A model generated the notes under the pieces. It made no database searches. It saw nothing but the letters and a program-made list of their open reading frames with translations, and was not told where the DNA came from. The translations under genes were made by a program, and so were the position numbers. Source: an uncultured Myxococcales bacterium (GTDB lineage: Bacteria > Myxococcota_A > UBA9042). From it: 47,984 nt of DNA. Location: contig CAIXGW010000341.1 in assembly GCA_903919145.1 (NCBI GenBank), positions 1 through 47,984 of the forward strand, given 5' to 3'. Positions within the stretch are counted from its first letter, which is position 1. Every line of letters begins with the position of its first letter. This document shows, piece after piece, positions 9,651 to 17,839 of this stretch.

Positions 9651-12401
9651 ATGCTTTTTATCCGCCGCACCATCGCGCTGACTTATCTCTTGATTGGAGC
9701 GGCCGCCTGTTCGCCCGCCGAGCAAGGCGGGACGACCACGGAAGCGGCCGCCGACACCGCTGCGGGCGGTGGGGAGACGATAGACTCGCCGGAGACGGGC
9801 AGCGCTGATGCCGCCGCGGTGGAGACCAGCGACACCTACGTGGTCGATGTGGAGCAGGTAGACGTCGAACAACCAGACGTCGGGCCCCCAGATGTACCTG
9901 GTCCGGACCTGCAAGAGCCCGACCTGCAAGAGCCCGACCTGCAAGAGCCCGACCTGCAAGAGCCCGACCTGCAAGAGCTCGACCTGCTTGTGGACATCGA
10001 GCAACCGGACGTTCCGGTCGATGTGGAGCAGCCGGACGTTGAGGACACCCAACTCCCGGAAATCCCGCCCTGCATTCTTGGGCAAAACGCCTGCGGGTGC
10101 CACGCCGGGGCGTGCGACGCGGGCCTGGTGTGTGACCCGTTGTCGTCACTTTGCCGTTTGCCGTTGACCTGCCAGACCTTGCAGTGCAAGCCGAATCAGA
10201 CCTGCACGCCCAAGGCGGATGCGGACGCTTCCTGCAATGCTGAGTGCGACGCCAACTTCAACTATTTGCCGCTCGCCGACGCCTGCACGCCCTGCGTCTC
10301 GACGGGTTGTTTGGCAGAACCGTGCAATGGCGGCGACCCGGCGTTCAAGAATTGCATCGACGGCAACCACGGTTGCGTTACCGTGGCTGGCATTGTCTCT
10401 TGCGGCGCCTGCTTGATGGGCTACAAGCTGGATGGCGCGACCGGAACCTGCATGGCCACCGCCACCTGCGGCGGCGTGACTTGCGCAGTGACGGAGTTCT
10501 GCGATTTCGCCAGCGGTCCGGCGCCGACCTGTGCGCCGCGGCCGTGTCCGAACGGTCAGGCTGCGACCAGCCACGATGCGGCGCCGACCTGTCAGGCCTG
10601 CACCTTGGACTGCAACGGACCCGGGCTGACCGGGCAGATTTGGCCTTACACCGACAAGGGCAAGAAGTGCATCTGCGAGACGGATGCTGGCCATTTTCTC
10701 GTCTACCCGCTCACCAACGTCGGGACGCAGTGTGACGCCGACAGTGACGGCTGGGTGCGCAGCGATGCCGCGCAGATTCTGTCTGGTTGTGACGCCGGTG
10801 CGCCGGTGGGCATCTGTGACATCGACCGCAAAGCCAACGCCCGGTGCAACGTCAGCGCAATCGACGGCGTCCTGTTGCAGGACGAGTACGGCATCGCCAA
10901 GGAGTTTGTGTGGTGCGACGGCGTGAGCGTGCAAGCCAAGTCGGGGTGCAGCGGTGCAGCCAAGCCGATGCGCCTCATTGAGACGCAGCTGAATGACGAG
11001 CCGCGCGCCAAGAGCGACAGCAAGAGCCCGAGCTATGGCGCGACCGGACGGCAGCTGCGCCCCGAGGAGCTCACGTTCTTGACCAAGGCTTGCATCGATG
11101 TCTCTGCGGACTACAACGGCGACTACCAAAGCGACATCAGCGAGACCCAGCAGACGCTGCCCGACGCCGGTAGCCAGGTATGGACGGCGGAACAAAAGGC
11201 ACTGCACCAGTTCGCCTATTTTGTCGAGCTGTATGTCGCCAGCTACTACCCGACGGCCGGCTCGCCGGGCCTTGGCAAGCTCGTCATCCGCGAACGGTCG
11301 CGCTGCGAGCTCGACTTTCCGCTGCGCTACGATCCCAGCGTCACGCTGACCGACAAGGGCGGCGCGAAGTTCCCGCCCTACGTTGCGACGCCGACGGACA
11401 ACCCCTATGCCGCGACGGGGAAGGTTCAGCCCGCCCCCAACGGCCAGGGCAAGGACTATTGGCGCAACTGCCAGCGTCGCCGCGATCCCGCCTTTGCCAC
11501 TACGGGCGCGCCGGTGCCGAACTTTGACTTCGCCCGCTTCGATTGCGCCGACGCCGCGGGCGCGTGTCCACTCTTGGCGCCGGCGCATCCGACAATCAAT
11601 GCGACGCCCGGGCTCTTCGACCCGACACAGACCATCTTGCGCGGGCACGGTCTGTGCAACTTGGGCACTGACGCCAAGGGCTTGCCGCTCCCCCCCAAGG
11701 ACGGCGTGTGGCGTGGCATGACGCATCACAGCCAGTTCAAGTGTGTACAGGTCGACGCCGCGCAGGACTTTGCGACGCCCCCCGACGATGGGCTGACCAG
11801 CTGGACGGACGCGGCGCCGTGGATCTTGAACGACTGCAGGGCACTGCCATGCGCGCCCGGCAGCGCGGCCTGTCAGAAAGCCGCGCCCGGAAAGCTCGGC
11901 ATGCAAATTCCGGTGGTGCAATGCACGGCGAAGGCCCCTGGCAAGCCGGTCTCCGGCCAAGTCGGCTGGGCGGTGCGCAACTTCAAGCCCTATGGGACGA
12001 GCACGGTCGTCGGCACCGGCATTTCCAAGGCCAAGATAGGCGACTACCCGGGTGGCTGCATGGATGAGGACGTTGAGTGGGTGTTTGCGGACCTGACCAA
12101 GGGCAACCTGGCGCAGAGCAACCTGTGTCCCTACCCGACCTACCTCTCGTCGGTCGTCTCTACGGGCACATGGGCGACGCCCAGCTCCAACACCATTTCA
12201 ATCCAGTGGAACCTCATGGCGCAGGCGTTCGGCCGCTATAGCTGCTTTGGTCAGAACCAGAACTTCCTCTGGGCCGGAACCGATGCCAAGAACCCGTGGG
12301 CCGTCCCCGCATGGGCGACGTTGTGCTTGGACAAAGCCTGTTACCTCGACGACACGTTCAAGGTGCTGTTGCCCTCCGCGGTGCTCGGGCTGTGGCGCTA
12401 A
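9651..12401 (+). CDS. Large Cys-rich lipoprotein with DLQEP repeat linker
   Basis: This gene encodes 916 residues. The ATG is preceded by AGAGG with a five-base spacer. The signal peptide ends GAAAC (Cys20). The linker (about residues 21-140) is Glu/Asp/Pro/Val-rich and contains five tandem DLQEP units encoded by a 15-bp DNA repeat, flanked by VDVEQPDV-type motifs. Residues about 140-310 are Cys-rich with EGF-like spacing (ACGCHAGACDAG, CQTLQCKPNQTC). The remaining 600 residues are a globular region with scattered Cys and no family I can name. It lies 59 bases after the 1994-residue lipoprotein gene and shares its layout (lipobox, acidic linker, Cys-rich stalk, large domain), so the two are probably co-expressed surface proteins. 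Confidence 0.85.
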   Translation: MLFIRRTIALTYLLIGAAACSPAEQGGTTTEAAADTAAGGGETIDSPETGSADAAAVETSDTYVVDVEQVDVEQPDVGPPDVPGPDLQEPDLQEPDLQEPDLQEPDLQELDLLVDIEQPDVPVDVEQPDVEDTQLPEIPPCILGQNACGCHAGACDAGLVCDPLSSLCRLPLTCQTLQCKPNQTCTPKADADASCNAECDANFNYLPLADACTPCVSTGCLAEPCNGGDPAFKNCIDGNHGCVTVAGIVSCGACLMGYKLDGATGTCMATATCGGVTCAVTEFCDFASGPAPTCAPRPCPNGQAATSHDAAPTCQACTLDCNGPGLTGQIWPYTDKGKKCICETDAGHFLVYPLTNVGTQCDADSDGWVRSDAAQILSGCDAGAPVGICDIDRKANARCNVSAIDGVLLQDEYGIAKEFVWCDGVSVQAKSGCSGAAKPMRLIETQLNDEPRAKSDSKSPSYGATGRQLRPEELTFLTKACIDVSADYNGDYQSDISETQQTLPDAGSQVWTAEQKALHQFAYFVELYVASYYPTAGSPGLGKLVIRERSRCELDFPLRYDPSVTLTDKGGAKFPPYVATPTDNPYAATGKVQPAPNGQGKDYWRNCQRRRDPAFATTGAPVPNFDFARFDCADAAGACPLLAPAHPTINATPGLFDPTQTILRGHGLCNLGTDAKGLPLPPKDGVWRGMTHHSQFKCVQVDAAQDFATPPDDGLTSWTDAAPWILNDCRALPCAPGSAACQKAAPGKLGMQIPVVQCTAKAPGKPVSGQVGWAVRNFKPYGTSTVVGTGISKAKIGDYPGGCMDEDVEWVFADLTKGNLAQSNLCPYPTYLSSVVSTGTWATPSSNTISIQWNLMAQAFGRYSCFGQNQNFLWAGTDAKNPWAVPAWATLCLDKACYLDDTFKVLLPSAVLGLWR
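9906..9980 (+). repeat. In-frame 15-bp minisatellite (DLQEP x5)
   Basis: Five consecutive copies of GACCTGCAAGAGCCC, the last with one change (CTC for CCC), encode DLQEP repeats in the linker of the lipoprotein. The unit length is a multiple of three, so copy-number change would not shift the frame. Confidence 0.95.
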
Positions 12402-12432
12402 CCGTTGGACCTCACTACGCTGGAGAGAGACC

Positions 12433-13431
12433 ATGAAGGAAAACGAAAAGATTGAACAATTCGGGCTCCGCCAAGTTCCTGTGCTGCCGCCCCAAGATCT
12501 GACCTTTCTGGCGGACACCACGTCACGCCCTTTTGCAAACGGAGAATCGCACATGTCTGACCCGATCGAACTACAGCAACGCGTCAACCAACTCGAGCAG
12601 ATGCTGCATGAGACCCGCAAGGGTCTTGAGCAGCAACGCCACACCCGCAGCAGCCTTGCCAAGGCGCTGGTCGCCGTTGTCGTGCTCGGCTCCGCTGTCG
12701 TTGGTGTCCGCGAAACGCTGGCGTGGGGTGGCTGCAGCCAAACGCTGCCGTCGCCGCTCAAGACCTTCTGTGCCGGCGACCCGGCGCTGGCCGCGGACAT
12801 CAACGGCAACTTCAAGGCGGTTGCCGACTGGTTGGTACCCAAGGTGGGCAAGTTTGGCACTGCGGATGCCGCGGTGTTCACGGGCAGCGGTGCCGCGCTG
12901 ACGGGTCTGTCGGGCGGCAATATCACGGCCGGCAGCGTGGCGAGCACCGCGCTGGCGACCGCCGTGGTGCAGAGCTTGGTGCCGCCTGGCACCATCATCG
13001 CCTATGGTGGCAAGGTCGCGCCCGCGGGTTGGCTGGTCTGCGACGGCTCGAATTATGCCCAAACGCTGTATCCGGCGCTGTTCGCGGTCACCAGCACCGC
13101 CTTTGGCTCTGCCGTCGCCGGCAATTTCAACGTGCCCGACCTCCGTGGCCGCTTCCTGCGTGGCTGGGACAACGGCGCGAATCGCGACCCCGAGGCTGGG
13201 TCCCGCACGCCAATGAGCCCGGGCGGCGCAAAAAACAACAGCATAGGCAGTGTCCAGCTGGATCAGTTCAAGTCGCACACGCACGACGACAGTGGACTCG
13301 CGGGCACCGGCGCTGGCACCATTGGATACGGTACGGGAAAAACGTATGCGATCGGCAACAAGACGACGGCAGCCGGCGGCACCGAAACCCGGCCGATCAA
13401 CGCCTACGTCAACTACATCATCAAGTACTGA
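12433..13431 (+). CDS. Membrane-anchored phage tail collar-domain protein
   Basis: This gene encodes 332 residues from the ATG at 12433 (GGAGAGA just upstream). A second in-frame ATG at 12553 has its own GGAG eight bases upstream and would give 292 residues; I cannot decide between them. A short coiled coil (QQRVNQLEQML) precedes a transmembrane segment at about residues 75-92 (ALVAVVVLGSAVV). A Cys-containing linker follows, and from about residue 184 a phage tail collar domain (PPGTIIAYGG, PAGWLVCDG, NVPDLRGRFLRGWD, SHTHDD). Collar domains normally form trimeric tips of tail fibres. No other phage gene is nearby, so this looks like a domesticated surface fibre anchored in the inner membrane. 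It lies 31 bases downstream of the large lipoprotein gene, probably in the same operon. Confidence 0.85.
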   Translation: MKENEKIEQFGLRQVPVLPPQDLTFLADTTSRPFANGESHMSDPIELQQRVNQLEQMLHETRKGLEQQRHTRSSLAKALVAVVVLGSAVVGVRETLAWGGCSQTLPSPLKTFCAGDPALAADINGNFKAVADWLVPKVGKFGTADAAVFTGSGAALTGLSGGNITAGSVASTALATAVVQSLVPPGTIIAYGGKVAPAGWLVCDGSNYAQTLYPALFAVTSTAFGSAVAGNFNVPDLRGRFLRGWDNGANRDPEAGSRTPMSPGGAKNNSIGSVQLDQFKSHTHDDSGLAGTGAGTIGYGTGKTYAIGNKTTAAGGTETRPINAYVNYIIKY

Positions 13432-13595
13432 GCGAGGAACGGCAGCACTGTCGACCGGAGCAAATACGCTGAATACACAAGCTCTTGCCTAGATGAAGCT
13501 GCGCTTGGCGCCCCTGGAGCGTGCAGAGGGTGTGGCGGGAACGACAATTCAGCCGTGAACGGCGTCCACCTAGCGTGCTGCCCCTTCGCCGTGCC

Positions 13596-16070
13596 CTAGC
13601 GTGTCGCGCTGGCCGCTGGCCCCAAGTCATGTTCCAGCGCGCTGAGTGCCGCCAAGAAGTCCCGTTGGGCCTCGAGCACGGACTGCACCAGCGACCGCAG
13701 CGCGGCTTCTTCGGTCGGTGTCCGGGCGCAGCGATCTTCGAGCTCCAGGCAGAGATAAGACAGGCGCCGGGCCCCCAGGTACGCTCCGCCGGAGTTCACG
13801 CGGTGCGCGACCGTGGCGACCTCCGGCCAGTTGCCCTGTGCGGCGTGGTCAGTGATCGTGGCGCCCAGGCCCGACGAGGATGCTCGAAAGAGATCGATGA
13901 GTTGGCCGATGAACAACGAGCCCTCGGGGGTATCCGTGCCGCCCAGGTCGTCGAGCGCCGCCCGGTCGAGGACTTGCAGCGCGGCACAGCCTGGCTCGGG
14001 GTGGGGCTGTTCTTGGCGCGGCTTTAGCCACAGATTCAAGGTGTTGACCATCTCGCGTTCGTCAATCGGCTTGGCCAGGTAAGCGCTCATCCCGGCGCGC
14101 AGGCAGCGCTCTCGTTCACCCGGCATGGCGTTCGCCGTCATTGCCAGGATCGGCAGCCGTGCAACGTGTTCGAGCGGGCTGGCTCGCAGTTGCCGCGTCG
14201 CCTCAAAGCCGTCGACGTCCGGCATCTGGCAGTCCATGAGCACCAGGTCGTAGGCGCGGACCTGCGCCATCGCGACCGCCTCGCGCCCGTTTGTCGCGAA
14301 CTCGGCTTGGAGTCCCAGCTTGGTGAGTCGCGCGAGCATGATTCGCCGGTTGATCTCGTCGTCCTCGGCGACCAGCACGACGCCGGCCAGGCGGGTAAAC
14401 GCCTCGGTCGCGGCCGAAGGGTTGAACCCTGGTTTCGCCGGGCACACGTTCGTCGTAGGCAGGGCGAGTTCCAGCCAGAAGGTGGAGCCTTGGCCGAGCA
14501 CGCTCGCCATACCGATTTGACCTCCCATCAGTGCCGCCAGGCGCCGGCAGATAGACAGGCCCAGGCCGGTGCCTTCGAACCGCCGCGCGCTCGAGGCGTC
14601 TACCTGCGAAAATGGCTCGAACAACCCGGCAAGCGCTGCCTGCGGGATGCCAATCCCAGAATCCGCGACTTCTAGGCGCATAACGGGGCAGGCATCCGAA
14701 CCGCCCACCCGCGACGCCCGCAGGGACACAATGCCGCGCTCGGTGAACTTGATGGCGTTGCCCAGCAGGTTGACGAGGATCTGCCGCAGCCGCCCTACGT
14801 CACCAACGAACCACGCCGGCTGGGGAAGATCCAGCTGCAGCCTCAAGGCCAGACCCTTGTGCGCCGCTGCGACGCCCAGTTGCCGGTCCAGCTCCTTGAG
14901 CATCTGCGCCAGGTCAAAATGAGCGATCTCCAGTGTCATTTTGCCAGATTCCACTTTGGAGAAGTCCAGAAGATCATTGACGAGGGTCAGCAGTCTCTGC
15001 GCCGAAGCCTCGATGCCTTCTAGGTACTGCCCCTGCTCATCGCTCAGGGACGTCTCCGCCAGCAGATGGCTCATCCCTAGGATGCCGTGCATTGGCGTGC
15101 GGATCTCGTGGCTCAAATTGGTAAGGAACTCCGACTTGGCGCGGTTTGCGCGATTTGCCGCTGCCGTGGCGTCTGCCAGTGCTCGCTCCCGCAGGTTCTG
15201 TGTGGTCAGGTCGATGTGGGTGCCGGCCATGCGCACAAGCGTGCCATCGGTGGAGCGCACGATGCGCGCCTGCGTGAGGATCCACCGCCACGACCCGTCG
15301 ATGTGCAGAGACCGGTGTTCCGCCTGCCAGGTCGACGCGGTGGAGTCGGCGATCCCCTCGGATTTCGCCGCCTCCAAGGCTGTGTGATCGTCAGGATGCA
15401 CCCGCGCGAGCCAACCCTCAAGCGTCAGTGGCGTCGCCTGCACTGGGAAGCCGAGGATGCCCATCGACTGCGGCGAAAGGTAGAGCTCGTTCGTTTCTGC
15501 CGACCAATCCCACACGCCGGTGTTCGCGGCCGTCACGGCCAGGGCAAACCGCTCCTGCACGCTGCGCATCGTCCGCATCGTCCGCCGGAGCTCCATCTGC
15601 GTGACCGCTTGCCGCCCCAGTGCTTCCAGCGCCTCGATTTGCTCGGTGGTCAAATGCCGCTCCAACCTATCAATGACGCACAGGGCGCCCAGCGCGTAAC
15701 CATCGGGCGACAGCAGCGGGACCCCGGCGTAGAAGCGGATGCCCAGCTCGCCAGTTACCAGCGGATTGTCGGCGAAGCGCGGATCTTCAGTCGCCGAGTG
15801 CACGTGCAGCGGGGTCGTGTGCAGGATCGTATGGGCACAAAATGCGATGTCGCGCGCCGTTTCCTGTGCCGCCAACCCAAACCGAGACTTGAACCACTGG
15901 CGGTCGGAGTCGATCAAGCTGACCACCGCGATGGGCGTCTGGCACAGGAGCGAGGCCAGCCGCGTCAGGTCGTCAAACTCGCGCTCGGGCGCCGTGTCGA
16001 GGATGGCGTAGGCGTGCAGCGCAGCCAGGCGCGCGCTTTCGTTGCCGGGAATCTTGGCGGCAATGTGCAA
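13596..16070 (-). CDS. Hybrid sensor histidine kinase (GAF-PAS-HisKA-HATPase-REC-HPt)
   Basis: I place the start at the TTG at 16070 (824 residues), because GAGG lies just upstream and the conserved GAF-kinase opening (PGNESARLAAL, ILDTAPEREFDDLT) begins there; the frame also allows a TTG at 16106. Order: GAF domain (about 10-155), PAS domain with PAC-type end (about 175-295), dimerisation/phosphoacceptor helix with SHEIRTPM (His321), ATPase with N box (NLLGNAIKF), G1 (DSGIGIP), F (FEPFSQ) and G2 (GTGLGLSI) boxes, a receiver domain with phospho-Asp613 (LMDCQMPDVDG), and a C-terminal HPt domain (His756 in AHRVNS, where the usual HxLKG Lys is replaced). All phosphorelay residues are present, so signal may pass His-Asp-His to an unlinked regulator. 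No transmembrane segment is evident, which suggests a cytosolic sensor. Confidence 0.95.
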   Translation of the reverse strand: MHIAAKIPGNESARLAALHAYAILDTAPEREFDDLTRLASLLCQTPIAVVSLIDSDRQWFKSRFGLAAQETARDIAFCAHTILHTTPLHVHSATEDPRFADNPLVTGELGIRFYAGVPLLSPDGYALGALCVIDRLERHLTTEQIEALEALGRQAVTQMELRRTMRTMRSVQERFALAVTAANTGVWDWSAETNELYLSPQSMGILGFPVQATPLTLEGWLARVHPDDHTALEAAKSEGIADSTASTWQAEHRSLHIDGSWRWILTQARIVRSTDGTLVRMAGTHIDLTTQNLRERALADATAAANRANRAKSEFLTNLSHEIRTPMHGILGMSHLLAETSLSDEQGQYLEGIEASAQRLLTLVNDLLDFSKVESGKMTLEIAHFDLAQMLKELDRQLGVAAAHKGLALRLQLDLPQPAWFVGDVGRLRQILVNLLGNAIKFTERGIVSLRASRVGGSDACPVMRLEVADSGIGIPQAALAGLFEPFSQVDASSARRFEGTGLGLSICRRLAALMGGQIGMASVLGQGSTFWLELALPTTNVCPAKPGFNPSAATEAFTRLAGVVLVAEDDEINRRIMLARLTKLGLQAEFATNGREAVAMAQVRAYDLVLMDCQMPDVDGFEATRQLRASPLEHVARLPILAMTANAMPGERERCLRAGMSAYLAKPIDEREMVNTLNLWLKPRQEQPHPEPGCAALQVLDRAALDDLGGTDTPEGSLFIGQLIDLFRASSSGLGATITDHAAQGNWPEVATVAHRVNSGGAYLGARRLSYLCLELEDRCARTPTEEAALRSLVQSVLEAQRDFLAALSALEHDLGPAASATR

Positions 16071-16429
16071 GGTGACCTCGGGGGTAGGCAAGATGCACTG
16101 GCGCAAAAGCCGCGCGGTGACGGCAGACTGTCAGGGTTGTGGCAGAAAGCAAGTGAAAGATGCGGCGTTTGCGCGGGCAAGCCCCTGTGTACAGCTCCTT
16201 GAGCTGGCGGGGTGGTTCAATGGGCGCCAGGGCCGTTTGCGGGTGCTTCCATCACCGCGCTCATGGCCAGCACCCACTTGAAGAAAACGACTCCACTGGA
16301 TGGTGGGGCAAGATTGCGCCTCAACACCTTAGGTTGTCAGGTAGTTTAGGAGACCCACAGCGCGGCGGCCTGCCCACGACGCACCGTAGGTCATTTCTTT
16401 TGGCCCCCTCACTAATCGCCCTGGCATCA
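16071..16429. other. Intergenic region upstream of the histidine kinase
   Basis: No gene recognised. It should hold the kinase promoter on the reverse strand. It contains a 19-bp sequence (16205-16223, TGGCGGGGTGGTTCAATGG) that recurs inverted at 19370-19388, with weaker similarity continuing beyond it, so part of this gap may be decayed repeat or coding DNA. Confidence 0.5.
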
Positions 16430-17173
16430 AAACACTCCAATTCGGCCTTCGGCGGGCAGCGCCTTCAGGGTGGCCACGGCCCGGGCGCCGCGGCCGTCGC
16501 GGCTGTCGATGCAGTGTAAGGCGTCGTCGAGGACCAGTTCGATTTGTGCGTGCCGGTGACTGCCGGTCACGTTGTTGTGCACGTCAAGCCAGAGGCGCTC
16601 GATGGCATTGCCCTCCGGGCAGTACGACAGCAAGAAGTGGCTCTGCAGGCGATCTCCGTAAGGGCCTGGGTAAAGATAACTTGACAAGACCTCTCGCGGC
16701 CCCAGACAAATGTAATTTCACTCGTCTTCTTGTCCAGGGCGCGAGCCAAGGAGCTATTTTCGTTCTGGCCGACCGTCACAAGGTTCTTGCGCTGGCCGGC
16801 AGGTGTCCAGTCGGGGCCAGCCTTCAGATTGAACGCAATGTCGCATTCGTCCTTGAAGAACACGGGCTCATCGGGCGGTACGGCAGCGAGAGTCACCGCC
16901 AGTTCGGCGAGCAGTTCGGCTTTGTTGGCGGGGGGCCAGCGTACGGTTGGTTTGGGCCGAACCCGACGGCAACCTGCGGCGGTCAGCGGTCGCCCGATGT
17001 GCGAAGGGTTGTACACGATTCCGAATTTTTCCTTGAGTTCTGCGCAGAACTGCTCGCGCGTCCAAGTAGGGCTCCGCCAGCCAGCAAACCGCCTGGTCCA
17101 TCAGCGCCACCAGCTTGCGCCTACCCCGCCCCCACGGTGCCTGCAAGAACTGCAGAACCGCCCCCACCGTCAT
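16430..17173 (-). pseudogene. IS630-family transposase remnant
   Basis: Reverse-strand fragments in different frames together spell an IS630-type transposase. An N-terminal piece (AVLQFLQAPWGRG) runs from 17173. A middle frame reads TREQFCAELKEKFGIVYNPS, then RRVRPKPT and DEPVFFKDECDIAFN with the first catalytic Asp, then GQNENSSLARALD. A third frame gives the end (SYCPEGNAIERLWLDVHNNV) with the final catalytic Glu. At about 16690-16660 the frame changes, and the stretch of about 40 residues that carries the second catalytic Asp (usual LDNxxxH) is missing. At least one further frameshift lies near 17070. The gene cannot make an active transposase. No terminal inverted repeats were identified. 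Confidence 0.85.
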
Positions 17174-17244
17174 TCCCGCGAAGGCGGGAACCCAGGCGAA
17201 TGGTTTAGGTTTTTAGCCTGGGCCCCGCCTCCGCGGGGGTGACG
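17168..17244. repeat. REPIN-like inverted doublet of palindromic repeats
   Basis: The left arm begins CGTCATTCCCGCGAAGGCG and ends AACCCAGGC. The right arm, read on the other strand, begins CGTCACCCCCGCGGAGGCG and ends GGCCCAGGC. The two arms are near-identical inverted copies of about 30 bp around a spacer of about 17 bp, and each contains its own small hairpin (CCCGC...GCGGG). This is the structure of REP doublets. The CGTCATTCCCGCGAA start is a motif common in proteobacterial intergenic repeats. It abuts the broken transposase. Confidence 0.8.
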
Positions 17245-17298
17245 AAGGGGCCAAATTGGACTGTGCGCCAGTCTTGAAGCTACTGGCCCTCGCTTCTT

Positions 17299-17532
17299 GT
17301 GACCGGCTTGACCCACTTCCACCTGACTGAGGAGCAAGCGCAGCTGATTCTTGGCGAGATCCTGCGGCTGCCGTTGCAGGCCAGCGGTCACCGCGACCTC
17401 GTGATTCAGGCAGTCGCTCTGGCAATGGCGCGCGGGCTGACGGTGCGCGATGCCCTGTTCCTGGCCCTGGCGCAGCAACAGGCGGCGCGATTGTTGACCG
17501 CAGACGCCATGTTGGCGCGGGCAACCGCCTGA
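17299..17532 (+). pseudogene. VapC-type PIN-domain toxin, C-terminal remnant
   Basis: These 77 codons match the second half of a VapC PIN-domain RNase: LRLPLQASGH, then DLVIQAVALAMARGLTVRDA, then LFLALAQQQAARLLTADAML. The usual core is GLTxYDAxYLALA...LLTAD; here the Tyr before Asp is Arg. PIN toxins are about 130 residues, and the first half with the first catalytic Asp is absent: the frame upstream reaches a stop near 17275 and then enters the REPIN-like repeat. No antitoxin gene is visible. It is probably a truncated toxin from a decayed toxin-antitoxin pair next to transposase debris. Confidence 0.75.
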
Positions 17533-17839
17533 AGGAACCGGGCGATGAAGGGCGCTTGCGCCCCGTTGCGGGCTCTGGAATTGGGGCGCAGTGCCTCACC
17601 GACGGAGGACACCGGGGTCAAGAGTCGTCGTCGGTCTATGATGCGGCGAGTCGCGCACCCGTTGCGGCCCTCGACGCCTGCGCCACCTTCACCGTCGCTT
17701 GATCCTCACCCACCCGAGGCTGGCGGCCTTGCCCTGCGTGCCCCGTGAAAGGTCTGCGATAGAAGGCAGACGGCGAGGGGCCCATTAGGCTCTGGATTGC
17801 GGCCTGCCTTTCCATCCCTGCGCCGCCGACCAAGGCTCC
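17533..17839. other. Intergenic region after the VapC remnant
   Basis: No gene recognised. A small perfect hairpin GGGCGC-TT-GCGCCC lies at 17550-17563, just past the VapC stop. The rest should include the promoter of the lipoprotein gene that begins at 17840. Confidence 0.5.

Noticed and set aside
10146..11960. 604-codon reverse frame opposite the Cys-rich lipoprotein gene
   Set aside because: Arg/Ala/Val-rich composition typical of antisense frames in GC-rich genes; the forward frame has a signal peptide and ordered Cys modules.
16070..16106. TTG at 16106 as start of the histidine kinase
   Set aside because: The conserved GAF opening begins just after the TTG at 16070, which has GAGG upstream; the 12 extra residues look unrelated. 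Not excluded.
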